This document shows, in pieces, positions 26,143 through 34,943 of a stretch of DNA of 64,000 nucleotides. The position numbers and the translations under genes are program-made. The notes beneath the pieces are model-generated. The model worked only from the letters and a program-made list of their open reading frames with translations. It had not been told where the DNA came from and ran no database searches. Numbering within the stretch: the stretch's first letter is position 1; the number at the start of each line of letters is the position of its first letter. Origin of the DNA: Archangium lipolyticum (GTDB taxonomy: Bacteria; Myxococcota; Myxococcia; Myxococcales; Myxococcaceae); the NCBI RefSeq assembly GCF_024623785.1, contig NZ_JANKBZ010000015.1:186001-250000 (forward strand), in the 5' to 3' direction.

Positions 26143-26345
26143 GGCTCGCGGGCTCGCCCACCTTCTCCAGCCAGGACTCACCCACCGTGCTCCAGAACTC
26201 GCCAGGGCTCATCATGTCCTTCCAGCGCTCGAACTCGGGGTGGGCCGTCAGCTTCTCGCAGCGGGCGAAGCCGTTCTCCGCGAGCAAGGTCATCCGGACC
26301 TCCTTCGGGTCGAGGTAGTTCAGGATGAACGGCGAGTGGCTCGTG
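26042..26345 (-). pseudogene. C-terminal remnant of an AAA (AAA_21/AAA_15-type) ATPase
   Basis: The minus-strand frame reads TSHSPFILNYLDPKEVRM immediately downstream of repeat copy R3. It continues with 'TLLAENGFARCEKL', 'FERWKDMMSPGEFWSTVGESWLE' and ends at 26042. 'T.HSP..LN.L.PEEVR' followed by a GE(F/L)W stretch is the usual C-terminus of SMC-like AAA_21 ATPases. The Walker A and B parts are missing: the repeat abuts the gene precisely at this motif. An ATG at 26293 has a good AGGAGG site, but it is probably just the internal KEV codons (AAG GAG GTC). Confidence 0.65.
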
Positions 26346-26449
26346 GACCCTCACCCTAGCCCTCTCCCAGAGGGAGAGGGGACTTCCACAGCCGTGAACC
26401 TGGGACCTCCGATACCCTCACCCCGACCCTCTCCCAGAGGGAGAGGGAG
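26346..26449. repeat. Dispersed palindromic repeat doublet (copies R3 and R4)
   Basis: Two units about 68 bp apart, at about 26346-26380 and 26414-26449. Each has ACCCTCACCC (or close) leading into the CCTCTCCC/GGGAGAGG palindrome. The orientation is the reverse of R1/R2, so the 25.8-26.3 kb segment lies between inverted doublets. R4 ends 23 bases from the stop codon of ettA. Confidence 0.85.
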
Positions 26450-26471
26450 GGGGTGGGTGCTTCGTGGAAGC

Positions 26472-28151
26472 TCAGCTCCTCGTGAGCGGACGGTAGCGGA
26501 TGCGGTGCGGCTCCAGCGCCTCCGCCCCCAGCCGCTTCTTCTTGTCCGCCTCGTAGTCCTGGAAGTTGCCCTCGAAGAAGAACGCCCGGCTGTCTCCCTC
26601 GAACGCCAGGATGTGCGTCGCGATGCGGTCCAGGAACCACCGGTCGTGGCTGATCACCACCGCGCACCCCGCGAAGTTCAGCAGCGCGTCCTCCAGGCTC
26701 CGCAGCGTCTCCACGTCCAGGTCGTTCGTGGGCTCGTCCAGCAGCAGCACGTTGCCGCCACTCTTCAGCATCTTCGCCAGGTGCACCCGGTTGCGCTCGC
26801 CGCCCGACAGGTCCTTCACCCGCTTCTGCTGGTCCTGTCCCTTGAACGCGAAGCCCGCCAGGTACGCACGGCTCGGAATCTGTCCCGCACGGCCCAGGTC
26901 GATGTAGTCCAGCCCGCCGCTCACCTCGTCGAAGACGCTCTTGTCCCCGTCCAGCGCGTCGCGGCTCTGGTCCACGTACGCCATCTTCACCGTCTCGCCG
27001 ATGCGCAGCTCGCCCGCGTCCGGCTTCTCCACTCCCGTGAGCATCCGGAACAGCGTCGTCTTGCCCGCGCCGTTCGGCCCGATGATTCCCACGATGCCGC
27101 CCGGCGGCAGCTTGAAGTTCAGCTCGTCGACCAGCAGCCGGTCCCCGTACGCCTTGCGCAGCCCCTTGGCCTCCACCACCAGGCCACCCAGCTTCGGCCC
27201 GGGCGGAATCGTCACCTCGCCCGTCGGATCCCTCTTCTCCTGCGTCTGGTTGAGCAGATCCTCGTACGCCGCGATACGCGCCTTGCTCTTCGCCTGGCGC
27301 GCCTTGGGCGAGGCCCGCACCCACTCCAGCTCGCGCTTGAGCGTCTTCTGCCGCGCGCTCTCCGACTTCTCCTCCAGCTCCAGCCGCTTCTGCTTCTGGT
27401 CCAGCCAGCTCGAGTAGTTGCCCTTCCAGGGCACTCCCTCGCCGCGGTCCAGCTCCAGAATCCACTCCGCCACGTTGTCGAGGAAGTACCGGTCGTGCGT
27501 GATGCAGACGATGGTGCCCTTGTACTCCTTCAGGGCCTGCTCCAGCCACGCCACGCTCTCGGCGTCCAGGTGGTTGGTGGGCTCGTCCAGCAGCAGCAGG
27601 TCCGGCTTCTCCAGCAGAATCCTGCACAGCGCCACGCGGCGCTTCTCACCGCCGGACAGCTTCGTCACATCCGCGTCCCCGGGCGGCAGACGCAGCGCGT
27701 CCATCGCCATCTCCAGGGTCCGATCCAACTCCCAGCCGTTGCAGGCGTCGATGGCATCCTGCAACCGGCCCTGCTCGGCCAGCAGCTTCTCCATCGCCGC
27801 GTCGTCCATGGGCTCGGCGAACTTCGCGCTCACCTCGTTGAAGCGGTCCAGCAGCGCACGCACCTGCTTGAGGCCCAGCTCCACGTTGCCTTTCACGTCC
27901 AGCGAGTTGTCGAGCTGCGGCTCCTGTGCCAGGTAGCCCACACGTGCGCTCGGGTCCGGCTTGGCCACGCCGAAGAATTCCTTGTCCACGCCCGCCATGA
28001 TGCGCAGCAGCGTCGACTTACCGGAGCCGTTCGGACCGATGACGCCGATCTTCGCTCCCGGGAAGAAGGACAGGTAGATGCCCTTGAGGATCTCCTTGCC
28101 GCCCTTGACCTTCCGCAGGTCCTGCATGGTGAAGATGAAGTTCTGGGCCAT
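26472..28151 (-). CDS. ettA: Energy-dependent translational throttle protein EttA (ABC-F ATPase)
   Basis: A 559-residue protein with two ABC domains and no membrane segments. The first Walker A is GPNGSGKST (about residue 40), signature LSGGEKRRV, Walker [13 protein letters not shown]. An inter-domain linker with '[14 protein letters not shown]' and the Arg/Lys-rich [17 protein letters not shown] arm is typical of ABC-F proteins. The second Walker A is GPNGAGKTT, signature LSGGERNRV, Walker [13 protein letters not shown]. Length and the N-terminal '[16 protein letters not shown]' match EttA. It binds the ribosomal E site and gates translation according to the ATP/ADP ratio. The start ATG follows a GGAGG site about 13 bases upstream. 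Confidence 0.93.
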   Translation of the reverse strand: MAQNFIFTMQDLRKVKGGKEILKGIYLSFFPGAKIGVIGPNGSGKSTLLRIMAGVDKEFFGVAKPDPSARVGYLAQEPQLDNSLDVKGNVELGLKQVRALLDRFNEVSAKFAEPMDDAAMEKLLAEQGRLQDAIDACNGWELDRTLEMAMDALRLPPGDADVTKLSGGEKRRVALCRILLEKPDLLLLDEPTNHLDAESVAWLEQALKEYKGTIVCITHDRYFLDNVAEWILELDRGEGVPWKGNYSSWLDQKQKRLELEEKSESARQKTLKRELEWVRASPKARQAKSKARIAAYEDLLNQTQEKRDPTGEVTIPPGPKLGGLVVEAKGLRKAYGDRLLVDELNFKLPPGGIVGIIGPNGAGKTTLFRMLTGVEKPDAGELRIGETVKMAYVDQSRDALDGDKSVFDEVSGGLDYIDLGRAGQIPSRAYLAGFAFKGQDQQKRVKDLSGGERNRVHLAKMLKSGGNVLLLDEPTNDLDVETLRSLEDALLNFAGCAVVISHDRWFLDRIATHILAFEGDSRAFFFEGNFQDYEADKKKRLGAEALEPHRIRYRPLTRS

Positions 28152-28352
28152 CGTGCTCTTTCTGCCTCCAACTCGGTGACGGGGACGGTGGCGGATAGCA
28201 GGGTGCCGCGGCGGGCTCAAGGCGCTCGGCCGAGCTCCCGCTCTTCCCGGACATGTCTTTCCCGGGCTTCCGCCTCTTCCGCGTGAGAACAGCCCGTACC
28301 ACGCGTCACGTCCTCGGAGTCCTCCCCCCTCCCCCGGAGATGACCTGCCCCC

Positions 28353-28934
28353 CTACTCCCCAGGCGGGATGCCGCGCCGGCCGGGGCCCACCGCGGGGGC
28401 CATCGGCGTGGGGCCACTGCGCAGCAGCCGGAGGTGGAGCGACTTCGCCAGGAAGAAGGCGAAATCCGCGTTCCCGAAGCGCAGCAGGTCCCCGTCCCTC
28501 AGGAGGTACTCCCGCTCGGGCACCAGGGGCTGGCCATTGCGGAAGGTGCTGTTGGTGGAGCGCAGGTCCCTCACGCGGCAGCTGGAGGCCGGCCCGTACC
28601 AGCGCAGCTCCGCGTGGTGCTTGGACACGGACGGGTCGTTGATGACCAGGTCACAGCTCGGCAACCGCCCCACCGCCAGCGAGTCCTGGGAGCGCAGCGG
28701 GGGCAGCGTCGCCACCTGCAACAGGTCGAAATTCAACAGCATCGACACCTGAAGCGCCTCCAGGCTGCCCATGCCGGGGCCCAGCACCGTGCGTTGAGCC
28801 CCCAGCCGCATCGCCATCTGCTCCACCACCGGCCTGGGCGGCTTCTGCACCAGCGCGAACGGACCCACCTGCTGACAGAAGAACGGCTCCGTCAGGCGCA
28901 CCGCCAGTGTCCTCAGCTCCTTCACGGTCAGCAT
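28353..28934 (-). CDS. FHA-domain protein
   Basis: A 193-residue protein. After about 75 residues without a recognised domain comes a forkhead-associated domain: LAVGRLPSCDLVI (the Gly-Arg phosphothreonine pocket), 'SVSKHHAEL' (conserved Ser-x-x-His), 'LRSTNSTFRNG' (Asn-Ser-Thr turn) and 'LRDGDLLRFGNADF'. FHA domains bind phosphothreonine peptides, usually produced by Hanks-type kinases. A kinase with PEGA domain lies 1.9 kb away. It has no signal peptide. It is divergent from the ABC exporter genes, 67 bases apart. Confidence 0.9.
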   Translation of the reverse strand: MLTVKELRTLAVRLTEPFFCQQVGPFALVQKPPRPVVEQMAMRLGAQRTVLGPGMGSLEALQVSMLLNFDLLQVATLPPLRSQDSLAVGRLPSCDLVINDPSVSKHHAELRWYGPASSCRVRDLRSTNSTFRNGQPLVPEREYLLRDGDLLRFGNADFAFFLAKSLHLRLLRSGPTPMAPAVGPGRRGIPPGE

Positions 28935-29001
28935 TGCAGCCCCATTGTAATGCAGTCAGGCCTTTCCGTGAGCCCCGGTGGTGGTAAAGGCGCATCCCAT
29001 C

Positions 29002-29952
29002 ATGTCCTCCACCCCCGCGCTCGAGCTCCGAGGTCTCACGAAGACCTACGGCGGCAAGCTCACGGCCCTCTCCGACGTCAACCTCAGCATCCGCCCCGGG
29101 GAGATCTTCGCCCTGCTCGGCCCCAACGGCGCCGGCAAGACGACCCTCATCGGTTCGGTGTGCGGGCTGGTGAAGAAGACGAGCGGGAAGATCATCCTCT
29201 TCGGCAAGGACCTGGACGAAGATCCGGTGCGCCCGCGCTACGAGGTGGGGCTGGTGCCGCAGGAGATCAACTTCGACCCCTTCTTCACGGTGGCCGAGTC
29301 GCTCCACATCCAGCAGGGCTTCTACGGGCAGCACCGGGACGAGGCGCGGGTACAGGAGGTCCTCACCGCGCTCAACCTTCAGAACAAGGCGGACTCGCTC
29401 ACGCGCGCGCTGTCGGGCGGAATGAAGCGCCGGCTGCTCATCGCCAAGGCGCTGGTGCACAAGCCGAAGCTCGTCTTCCTGGACGAGCCCACCGCGGGCG
29501 TGGACGTGGAGCTGCGCCGGGACTTGTGGACGTACGTGCGCAAGCTGGCCTCCGAGGGCACCACCATCGTCCTCACCACGCACTACCTGGAGGAGGCCGA
29601 GGAGCTGGCTGACCGCGTGGGCGTCATCAACGAGGGCAAGCTGCTGCTGGTGGAGGACAAGAAGGCGCTGCTGCGCCGGCTGGGCGAGAAGCGGCTCGTC
29701 GTCACCTTCACCGACGCCGTCGCCGTGCTCCCCGAGTCCACGCGTCAGATGGGGGCCGTACTCTCCGCCGATGGCTCCACCCTCACCTACGCCGAGCGCG
29801 AGGGCTGCGCTCCCGCCAGCGACATCCTCCGCGCCCTCTACACGCAGGGCCTGCCCGTCAACAACGTGGAGACGCGCCACTCGCGCCTCGAGGACATCCT
29901 CATCGACATCCTGCGCGGCAAGCCCGCCGCCTCCGCCTCGACGACACCATGA
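29002..29952 (+). CDS. ABC-2 type exporter, ATP-binding protein (YadG-like)
   Basis: A 316-residue ATPase. Walker A is GPNGAGKTT (about residue 39), the Q-loop is in GLVPQEINFDPF, the signature is LSGGMKRRLLIAKAL, Walker B is VFLDEPTAGVD, and the switch His is in TTHYLEEAEEL. The C-terminal about 90 residues form the accessory domain usual in DrrA/YadG-type subunits. The ATG at 29002 precedes 'ALELRGLTKTYGG'. Its stop overlaps the permease start by 4 bases (ATGA), so the two form a coupled exporter pair. Substrate unknown; E. coli YadGH is the closest architecture I recognise. Confidence 0.9.
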   Translation: MSSTPALELRGLTKTYGGKLTALSDVNLSIRPGEIFALLGPNGAGKTTLIGSVCGLVKKTSGKIILFGKDLDEDPVRPRYEVGLVPQEINFDPFFTVAESLHIQQGFYGQHRDEARVQEVLTALNLQNKADSLTRALSGGMKRRLLIAKALVHKPKLVFLDEPTAGVDVELRRDLWTYVRKLASEGTTIVLTTHYLEEAEELADRVGVINEGKLLLVEDKKALLRRLGEKRLVVTFTDAVAVLPESTRQMGAVLSADGSTLTYAEREGCAPASDILRALYTQGLPVNNVETRHSRLEDILIDILRGKPAASASTTP

Positions 29953-30710
29953 ACACCATCGGGATGAAGACCCTGCTGGCGAAGGAGGTCCGGCGCTTCA
30001 TGCGCGTGCCGGGCCAGACCGTCCTCTCGCCCCTCATCAGCACCTCGCTCTACTTCCTCGTCTTCGGCTATTCGCTCTCCGGGCGCGTGCACGAGGTCGA
30101 GGGCGTGCCGTACCTGTCCTTCATCGTCCCGGGCCTCGTCTTCCTGGGCCTGGCCAACAACGCCTTCCTCAACAGCAGCTCCTCGCTGTTCATCACCAAG
30201 ATTCAAGGCACGGTGGTGGACCTGCTGGTGGCGCCCCTGGGGCCCCTGGAGCTGATGGCCGGCTTCATCGGCGGAGCCATGGTGCGCGGGCTGATGGTGG
30301 GCGGGCTCACCTGGGCCGTGGCCACGCTCTTCACCGGCTTCCGCCTGGAGCACGCGCCCGCCACCCTCTTCTTCCTGCTGCTCTCCTCCTACACCTTCAG
30401 CGTGCTGGGGGTGCTCGCGGCGGTGTGGGCCGAGAAGTTCGAGCAGATCAACTTCTTCCCCACCTTCGTGATGCTGCCGCTCACCTTCCTGGGCGGCATC
30501 TTCTACTCGGTGCGCACGCTGCCCTCGCCGTGGAACCACCTCAGCCTCTTCAACCCCATGGTCTATATGGTGGAGGGGCTGCGCTACGGGATGCTGGGCA
30601 CCAGCGGCTTCTCCCCTTTGCTGGGCAGCGGAATCCTTCTGGCCCTCGCGGTGTTTGCTACCGGCGTGGCCTGGGCTGCATTGCAATCTGGTTACAAATT
30701 GAAAGCATGA
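29949..30710 (+). CDS. ABC-2 type exporter permease (YadH-like)
   Basis: A 253-residue inner-membrane protein with about six hydrophobic helices. A first helix near residues 25-45 precedes 'VEGVPYLSFIVPGLVF'. The ABC-2 signature region is 'FFPTFVMLPLTFLGGIFYSV...LPSPWNHLSLFNPMVYMVEGLRYG' (split here for length; about residues 173-217). This end motif is characteristic of YadH/NodJ-like permeases. It works with the overlapping ATPase. It ends 92 bases before the kinase gene on the same strand; co-transcription is possible. Confidence 0.9.
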   Translation: MNTIGMKTLLAKEVRRFMRVPGQTVLSPLISTSLYFLVFGYSLSGRVHEVEGVPYLSFIVPGLVFLGLANNAFLNSSSSLFITKIQGTVVDLLVAPLGPLELMAGFIGGAMVRGLMVGGLTWAVATLFTGFRLEHAPATLFFLLLSSYTFSVLGVLAAVWAEKFEQINFFPTFVMLPLTFLGGIFYSVRTLPSPWNHLSLFNPMVYMVEGLRYGMLGTSGFSPLLGSGILLALAVFATGVAWAALQSGYKLKA

Positions 30711-30802
30711 CCACCCGTCCGATGCTTGCCCGCCTGCCTACTCGAACAAGTCACGAATTGGACATTCGCGGATTCTTGGAACCCGGGTTATCGTGACGCG
30801 CC

Positions 30803-32404
30803 ATGGCAGTCCCCTTCGGCAAGTACCAGTTGTTGCGCAAGATCGCCTCCGGCGGGATGGGACAGGTGTTCCTCGCGCTGGAGAAGGGATCTGGGCTGGA
30901 GAGGCTCGTCGTCCTCAAGCTCATCCTGCCGCACCTGGCCGAGGATGAGGACTTCCTCGAGATGTTCCTGGAGGAGGCGAGGCTGGTGGCGCGGCTGGCG
31001 CATCCCAACCTCATCACCATCCTGGAGCTGACGGAGATCGACGGCCGGCACTGCCTGGCCATGGAGTACGTGCAGGGCGACGACGTGCGCCGGATGGAGA
31101 AGTTCGCGCGCTCGCTGAGCAGACCGCTGCCGGTGGGGCTGGTGCTGCGCATCATCGCGGAGGCGGCCGCGGGGCTGCACTACGCGCACCAGGCGAGAGA
31201 CCCCCAGGGCCGGCCGCTGCAGCTGGTGCACCGGGACGTGTCGCCGCAGAACATCCTGGTGGGCTTCGACGGAGGCGTGAAGGTCATCGACTTCGGAGTG
31301 GCCAAGGCGGTGGGCAGCGCGTCGCACACGGCCACCGGAGTGCTCAAGGGCAAGTACCCGTACATGTCGCCGGAGCAGGCCAATGGCCAGCCGGTGGACG
31401 CGCGGAGTGATCTGTTCGCCCTGGGTGTGGTGCTGTGGGAGTTGCTGACGGGCCGGCGCCTCTTCAAGGGCGAGTCGGACATGATGACGCTGCGGCTGGT
31501 GCGGGACTGCCAGGTGGCGAAGCCCTCGCAGCTCAACCCCAAGCTGCCGCCGGGCCTCGACGAGCTGGTGCTCAAGGCGCTGGCGCCCACGCCGCAGGAG
31601 CGCTACCCGGACTGCGGGGCCTTCCGGCTGGCCATCGAGGACTACATCCTCCAGCAGCGGTTGCCGGCCAGCAACGCGCACCTGTCCGCCTTCCTGCGGG
31701 AGGTGTACGCGGAGCGCATCGCGCGCGAGTCGGACCCGGCCAACCTGGACCAGCTCGCCGAGGACACGGACCTGGACGCGAAGACCAATCCGTCCCGCAG
31801 CAGCGTCCGTTCGCAGTCGCAGCGGCCTCCGCTCCCGCCCCCGCCCGGCTCTCCCCCCTCGCAGACGGGGACCCCGGCCGTCTCACCGCCCAGGCCCATC
31901 ACGCTGGTCGCCTCCCGGCCCACGCTGTCCATCAGTCCCCTCCCCGTCACGCGGCGGCGGCGCATGCCGGTGGTGCCGATGGTGGCCGGACTGGGCGCGC
32001 TGCTCATCAGCGCGGGAGTCGCGCTCGTCTTCCTGCGCTCCACGCCCGCGGAGTCCCTCGCGCCCATGCCGGAGCACCCTCCGGTGGCCCAACCCACCCC
32101 ACCCACGCAGCCCGAGCGGGCCCCGGCGCCGCAAGCGGTGACGTTGAAGGTGCTCTCGGAGCCGTCGGGCGCGGTGGTGGTGGTGGATGGGAAGCAGCAT
32201 GGAGAGACGCCGCTGGAACTGCCGCTCACCACGAACGCGCCACCGGTGATGCTCGCCCTGAAGCTGGATGGCTACGAGCCGGTGTCACGCCCGGTGTCCG
32301 CCGGGGACGCACCCGAGGTCTCGGTGAAGCTCACGCCGAAGCCCGCGGTACAGAAGCCCCGCCGCCCCTCGGCCTCGCCGCTGGGCATCAAGACGGACCG
32401 TTGA
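30803..32404 (+). CDS. Membrane-anchored Ser/Thr protein kinase with PEGA domain
   Basis: A 533-residue Hanks-type kinase. Residues about 8-285 form the kinase domain: glycine loop ASGGMGQVF (about 15-23), catalytic Lys 39 in [12 protein letters not shown] (His 143, Asp 145, Asn 150), DFG 163-165, and a PYMSPEQ activation segment end. A Pro/Ser-rich linker follows, then a single membrane helix (about 390-412) and an outer Pro-rich stretch. A PEGA domain (about 450-505, [24 protein letters not shown]) follows. The HRDVSPQN variant is common in myxobacterial kinases. The N-terminal kinase domain should be cytoplasmic and the PEGA end periplasmic. The FHA protein and ABC exporter beside it may be targets, which is inference. 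Confidence 0.93.
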   Translation: MAVPFGKYQLLRKIASGGMGQVFLALEKGSGLERLVVLKLILPHLAEDEDFLEMFLEEARLVARLAHPNLITILELTEIDGRHCLAMEYVQGDDVRRMEKFARSLSRPLPVGLVLRIIAEAAAGLHYAHQARDPQGRPLQLVHRDVSPQNILVGFDGGVKVIDFGVAKAVGSASHTATGVLKGKYPYMSPEQANGQPVDARSDLFALGVVLWELLTGRRLFKGESDMMTLRLVRDCQVAKPSQLNPKLPPGLDELVLKALAPTPQERYPDCGAFRLAIEDYILQQRLPASNAHLSAFLREVYAERIARESDPANLDQLAEDTDLDAKTNPSRSSVRSQSQRPPLPPPPGSPPSQTGTPAVSPPRPITLVASRPTLSISPLPVTRRRRMPVVPMVAGLGALLISAGVALVFLRSTPAESLAPMPEHPPVAQPTPPTQPERAPAPQAVTLKVLSEPSGAVVVVDGKQHGETPLELPLTTNAPPVMLALKLDGYEPVSRPVSAGDAPEVSVKLTPKPAVQKPRRPSASPLGIKTDR

Positions 32405-32456
32405 GGCGCGCTCCGGGAGTCCCCGTGCTCGCGCGCGGGTGGTACGACTCCCGGCC

Positions 32457-33602
32457 ATGCCGAACCTCACCGCCCCTTCCCTCGCGCTCCCCGTCCTCTT
32501 CGCCGTGATGCTGGGATGCGCCGGAGCCACGTCGAGCACCCGGGCGCTCCCGGCCGCGGACGCGCACGCCGTGGATGCGATCTTCGCCGCCCATGACACC
32601 CCGGAGGCGCCTGGCGCCAGCGTCGTGGTCATCCACGAAGGGCGGGTCGTGCTCAGCCGCGCCTACGGACTGGCGGACCTCCAGACGCGCACCCGGGCCA
32701 CGCCGGAGACCCAGTACCGCCTGGCCTCGCTCTCCAAGCAGTTCACGGCCACCGCCATCATGCTCCTGGCCGAGGAAGGCAAGCTCCGCTACGACGACCG
32801 CGTGGCCGACGTGCTCCCCGGCTTCCCGGCGTACCTGCGCGAGGTCCGCATCCGGCACCTGCTCCACCACACCTCGGGCATCTGGGACTACGAGGCCTTC
32901 GTCCCGGACACCCAGACCGTGCAGGTGAAGGACAGGGACGTCCTCGAGCTGCTCTCCCGCGCCGACCGCACGTACTTCCCGCCCGGGAGCGCGGTGCGCT
33001 ACAGCAACTCCGGCTACGCGGTGCTCGCCCTCGTCGTGGAGCGGGTGGGCGGAATGCCCTTCGCCCGGTTCCTGCACGAGCGCATCTTCGCCCCGCTCGG
33101 CATGCGCTCGACGGTCGCCCATGAGGAGGGCATCTCGACGGTGGCACGGCGCGCCTACGGCTACGTGGCCGATGCGAACGGCTTCCGCCCGAGAGACCAG
33201 AGCCCCACCAGCGCGGTGCTGGGAGATGGTGGCATCTACTCGTCCGTGGCGGAGCTGGTGGCCTGGGACGCGGCGCTGGACGCGCACACGCTCGTCCGTG
33301 CGGACACCCAGCGGCTCGCGTGGACGCCGCCGACGCTGCCGGATGGCGCGTCCGCGCGTTATGGGTTCGGCTGGTTCGTCGATGAGGACGGGGGACGGAT
33401 GCGTCTCTCCCATCATGGCGAGACGAGTGGCTTCACCAACGCCATCGTGAAGTACCCGGAGCAGCGGCTCACGGTCATCGTCCTGACGAATCGTGCCGGC
33501 GGGGAGCCGTGGAGGCTCGCGCAGCGGCTCGCGGACCGCTGGCTCGGCCACGAGACGGAGCGGCGCGAGTGGCCCTTCGAGACCTTCCCCAACGCGCGTT
33601 AG
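32457..33602 (+). CDS. Serine hydrolase of the class C beta-lactamase/PBP4* family, probable lipoprotein
   Basis: A 381-residue exported protein. The N-terminal signal ends in a lipobox-like MLGC (Cys about 21). The serine-protease-like motifs are SLSK (Ser 91, Lys 94), RYSNSGY (Tyr-x-Asn, about 182-188) and HHGETSG (about 322). These are the three motifs of the beta-lactamase/transpeptidase superfamily (COG1680). Members include D-aminopeptidases, esterases and penicillin-binding proteins, so the substrate cannot be set. ATG 32457 is chosen over GTG 32439 because the signal peptide starts there. Downstream is the convergent small secreted protein, 10 bases away. Confidence 0.88.
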   Translation: MPNLTAPSLALPVLFAVMLGCAGATSSTRALPAADAHAVDAIFAAHDTPEAPGASVVVIHEGRVVLSRAYGLADLQTRTRATPETQYRLASLSKQFTATAIMLLAEEGKLRYDDRVADVLPGFPAYLREVRIRHLLHHTSGIWDYEAFVPDTQTVQVKDRDVLELLSRADRTYFPPGSAVRYSNSGYAVLALVVERVGGMPFARFLHERIFAPLGMRSTVAHEEGISTVARRAYGYVADANGFRPRDQSPTSAVLGDGGIYSSVAELVAWDAALDAHTLVRADTQRLAWTPPTLPDGASARYGFGWFVDEDGGRMRLSHHGETSGFTNAIVKYPEQRLTVIVLTNRAGGEPWRLAQRLADRWLGHETERREWPFETFPNAR

Positions 33603-33612
33603 GAGAGGCGCC

Positions 33613-34014
33613 TCACTTCCGGGGAGCCTGGGCGCGCGGGGGCAATACCTCGATGGACGTGGCGACCCGGACGCCGCCCTCGCCTCGGAACCAGGTGCGG
33701 ACGGGCATGCCCTCCTGGAGCTGCTCGAGGGTGAGCGAGCCCTGTCCCCCGTCCTGACGGATCGGCAGCCTGTCCTCGTCCTTCACGACCACCTGGACCA
33801 GTGGCTCCCTCGGGCCCACGTCGAGGGTGATGACGTTGCCGGTGGCCCCCTTCACCGTGCCGAGGATGGAGCCGCGTTCCTGCTGGGTGAACTGATCCCC
33901 GGGCGTGGCCTTCTCCTCGATCGCCTTCAGCTCCGGTGGCGTGGGGTCCTCCGCCAGCGCGCCGAAGGCGCACATGGCCACGGTCAGCCCGGCGAGTACG
34001 GTCCGTGAGCGCAT
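33613..34014 (-). CDS. Small secreted protein with DUF5666-like fold
   Basis: A 133-residue protein with a clear Sec signal (MRSRTVLAGLTVAMCAFGALA, cleaved after ALA; positions 1-21). The mature part has a beta-rich pattern: 'GSILGTVKGATGNVITLDVG', 'VVVKDEDRLPIR' and 'LQEGMPVRTWF', ending 'ATSIEVLP'. This resembles OB-like DUF5666 domains and the lipoprotein at 47614-48075 in this window. The start has an AGGAGGT site 6 bases upstream. Periplasmic; function unknown. Confidence 0.75.
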   Translation of the reverse strand: MRSRTVLAGLTVAMCAFGALAEDPTPPELKAIEEKATPGDQFTQQERGSILGTVKGATGNVITLDVGPREPLVQVVVKDEDRLPIRQDGGQGSLTLEQLQEGMPVRTWFRGEGGVRVATSIEVLPPRAQAPRK

Positions 34015-34433
34015 GGCCCACCTCCTGCCGGGAAGCTGCGTCCGGCGACAGGCTCCGCCAACCCATGCCTGCCTCCCCGGACCCCAGGCGGCCCTGATGG
34101 ATGGTCAGATACTCGAACTCGACCATCTTCCCCGTCCGCCGTTACACGGGCTACCTCGGGCGGAGACTGGTGGCGCGGTTGGAGCGCCCCGTGGTGCTGA
34201 CGCGAGCCCCCTCGCGCGCCCGAGCGGTGCTCGGCGACGTGGAGGCCCGATGGCCGATGAGTTCGTCGCCTCCCAACGAGTCGTGCCTCGCGTCGCCGAG
34301 CGCACCGGGTATGGGTGGTTACCCGCGGAGCGAGATGGCACTGCGCGACATCCTCTTCCCGGATACGAGCGCTCGTGTCGCGGCGTAATGTTGGCGGAAG
34401 GGATACCGCCACTTTCATTCTCGGAGGGACCTG
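34015..34433. other. 419-bp gap without a recognised gene
   Basis: Short frames exist on both strands (for example a 95-codon plus-strand frame from 34101), but none has a ribosome site or recognisable protein. The final 50 bases are less GC-rich and contain the GGAGGG ribosome site of the next gene. No hairpin with a U-tract was seen. Confidence 0.6.
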
Positions 34434-34856
34434 ATGGCTTTGATGATAGCCGCGCTGATTCGTCGCAACATGAAGGAATCGACCGCCTTCAAAGTGTCCG
34501 ATGGACATTCCGCGGCCCCACTGTCCATGGAACTGCCCGCCGGAGAATCACTGGTAGGTTGGTACAAGAATCCGCCTCCCTGGGAAGAATCTCTCGTCGC
34601 GTTCACCGACAAGGCCATCTATGCCCTCGAGAAGCAGCAGATCGTCCGAATTGCGCTCGACGACATCATCGACTGCGAATCGCCGCCCTCGAAGAATGAG
34701 GCTGTTGGCGTCAGGGTCCGTACAAGAGACGGTTTCCGGTTCATCCGTATGGCCGGAAGTCGAGGTCCTCAAGGGAAGTTCAAGGATGTGTTCGACCTCC
34801 TCATGATCCTCAAAGTCATCATCGAAGCGAACCAGCGACGCGCCCATCATTCATGA
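34434..34856 (+). CDS. Hypothetical protein, possible PH-like fold
   Basis: A 140-residue protein with a good GGAGGG site 6 bases before the ATG. The centre reads 'PWEESLVAFTDKAIYAL', 'IVRIALDDIIDCE' and 'GVRVRTRDGFRFIRMAG', a strand-strand-strand pattern with a C-terminal helix. It resembles bacterial PH-like/GRAM-type domains, but the similarity is weak. No signal peptide. Base composition is clearly less GC-rich than in flanking genes and the codons are less biased, which suggests recent acquisition. It is isolated between a gene-free gap and the convergent permease gene. Function not assigned. Confidence 0.65.
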   Translation: MALMIAALIRRNMKESTAFKVSDGHSAAPLSMELPAGESLVGWYKNPPPWEESLVAFTDKAIYALEKQQIVRIALDDIIDCESPPSKNEAVGVRVRTRDGFRFIRMAGSRGPQGKFKDVFDLLMILKVIIEANQRRAHHS

Positions 34857-34943
34857 CGTGCGCGGAGACGAGCAGGAACGGCAAGCATGAGGCAGCGGTA
34901 GGCGCTCCAAGGGCATCCAGGTGCCTACGACAGAGCAGCTTTT

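Noticed and set aside
34101-34388. A 95-codon plus-strand frame in the 34.0-34.4 kb gap
   Set aside because: No ribosome site, no recognisable protein and typical shadow-like composition.
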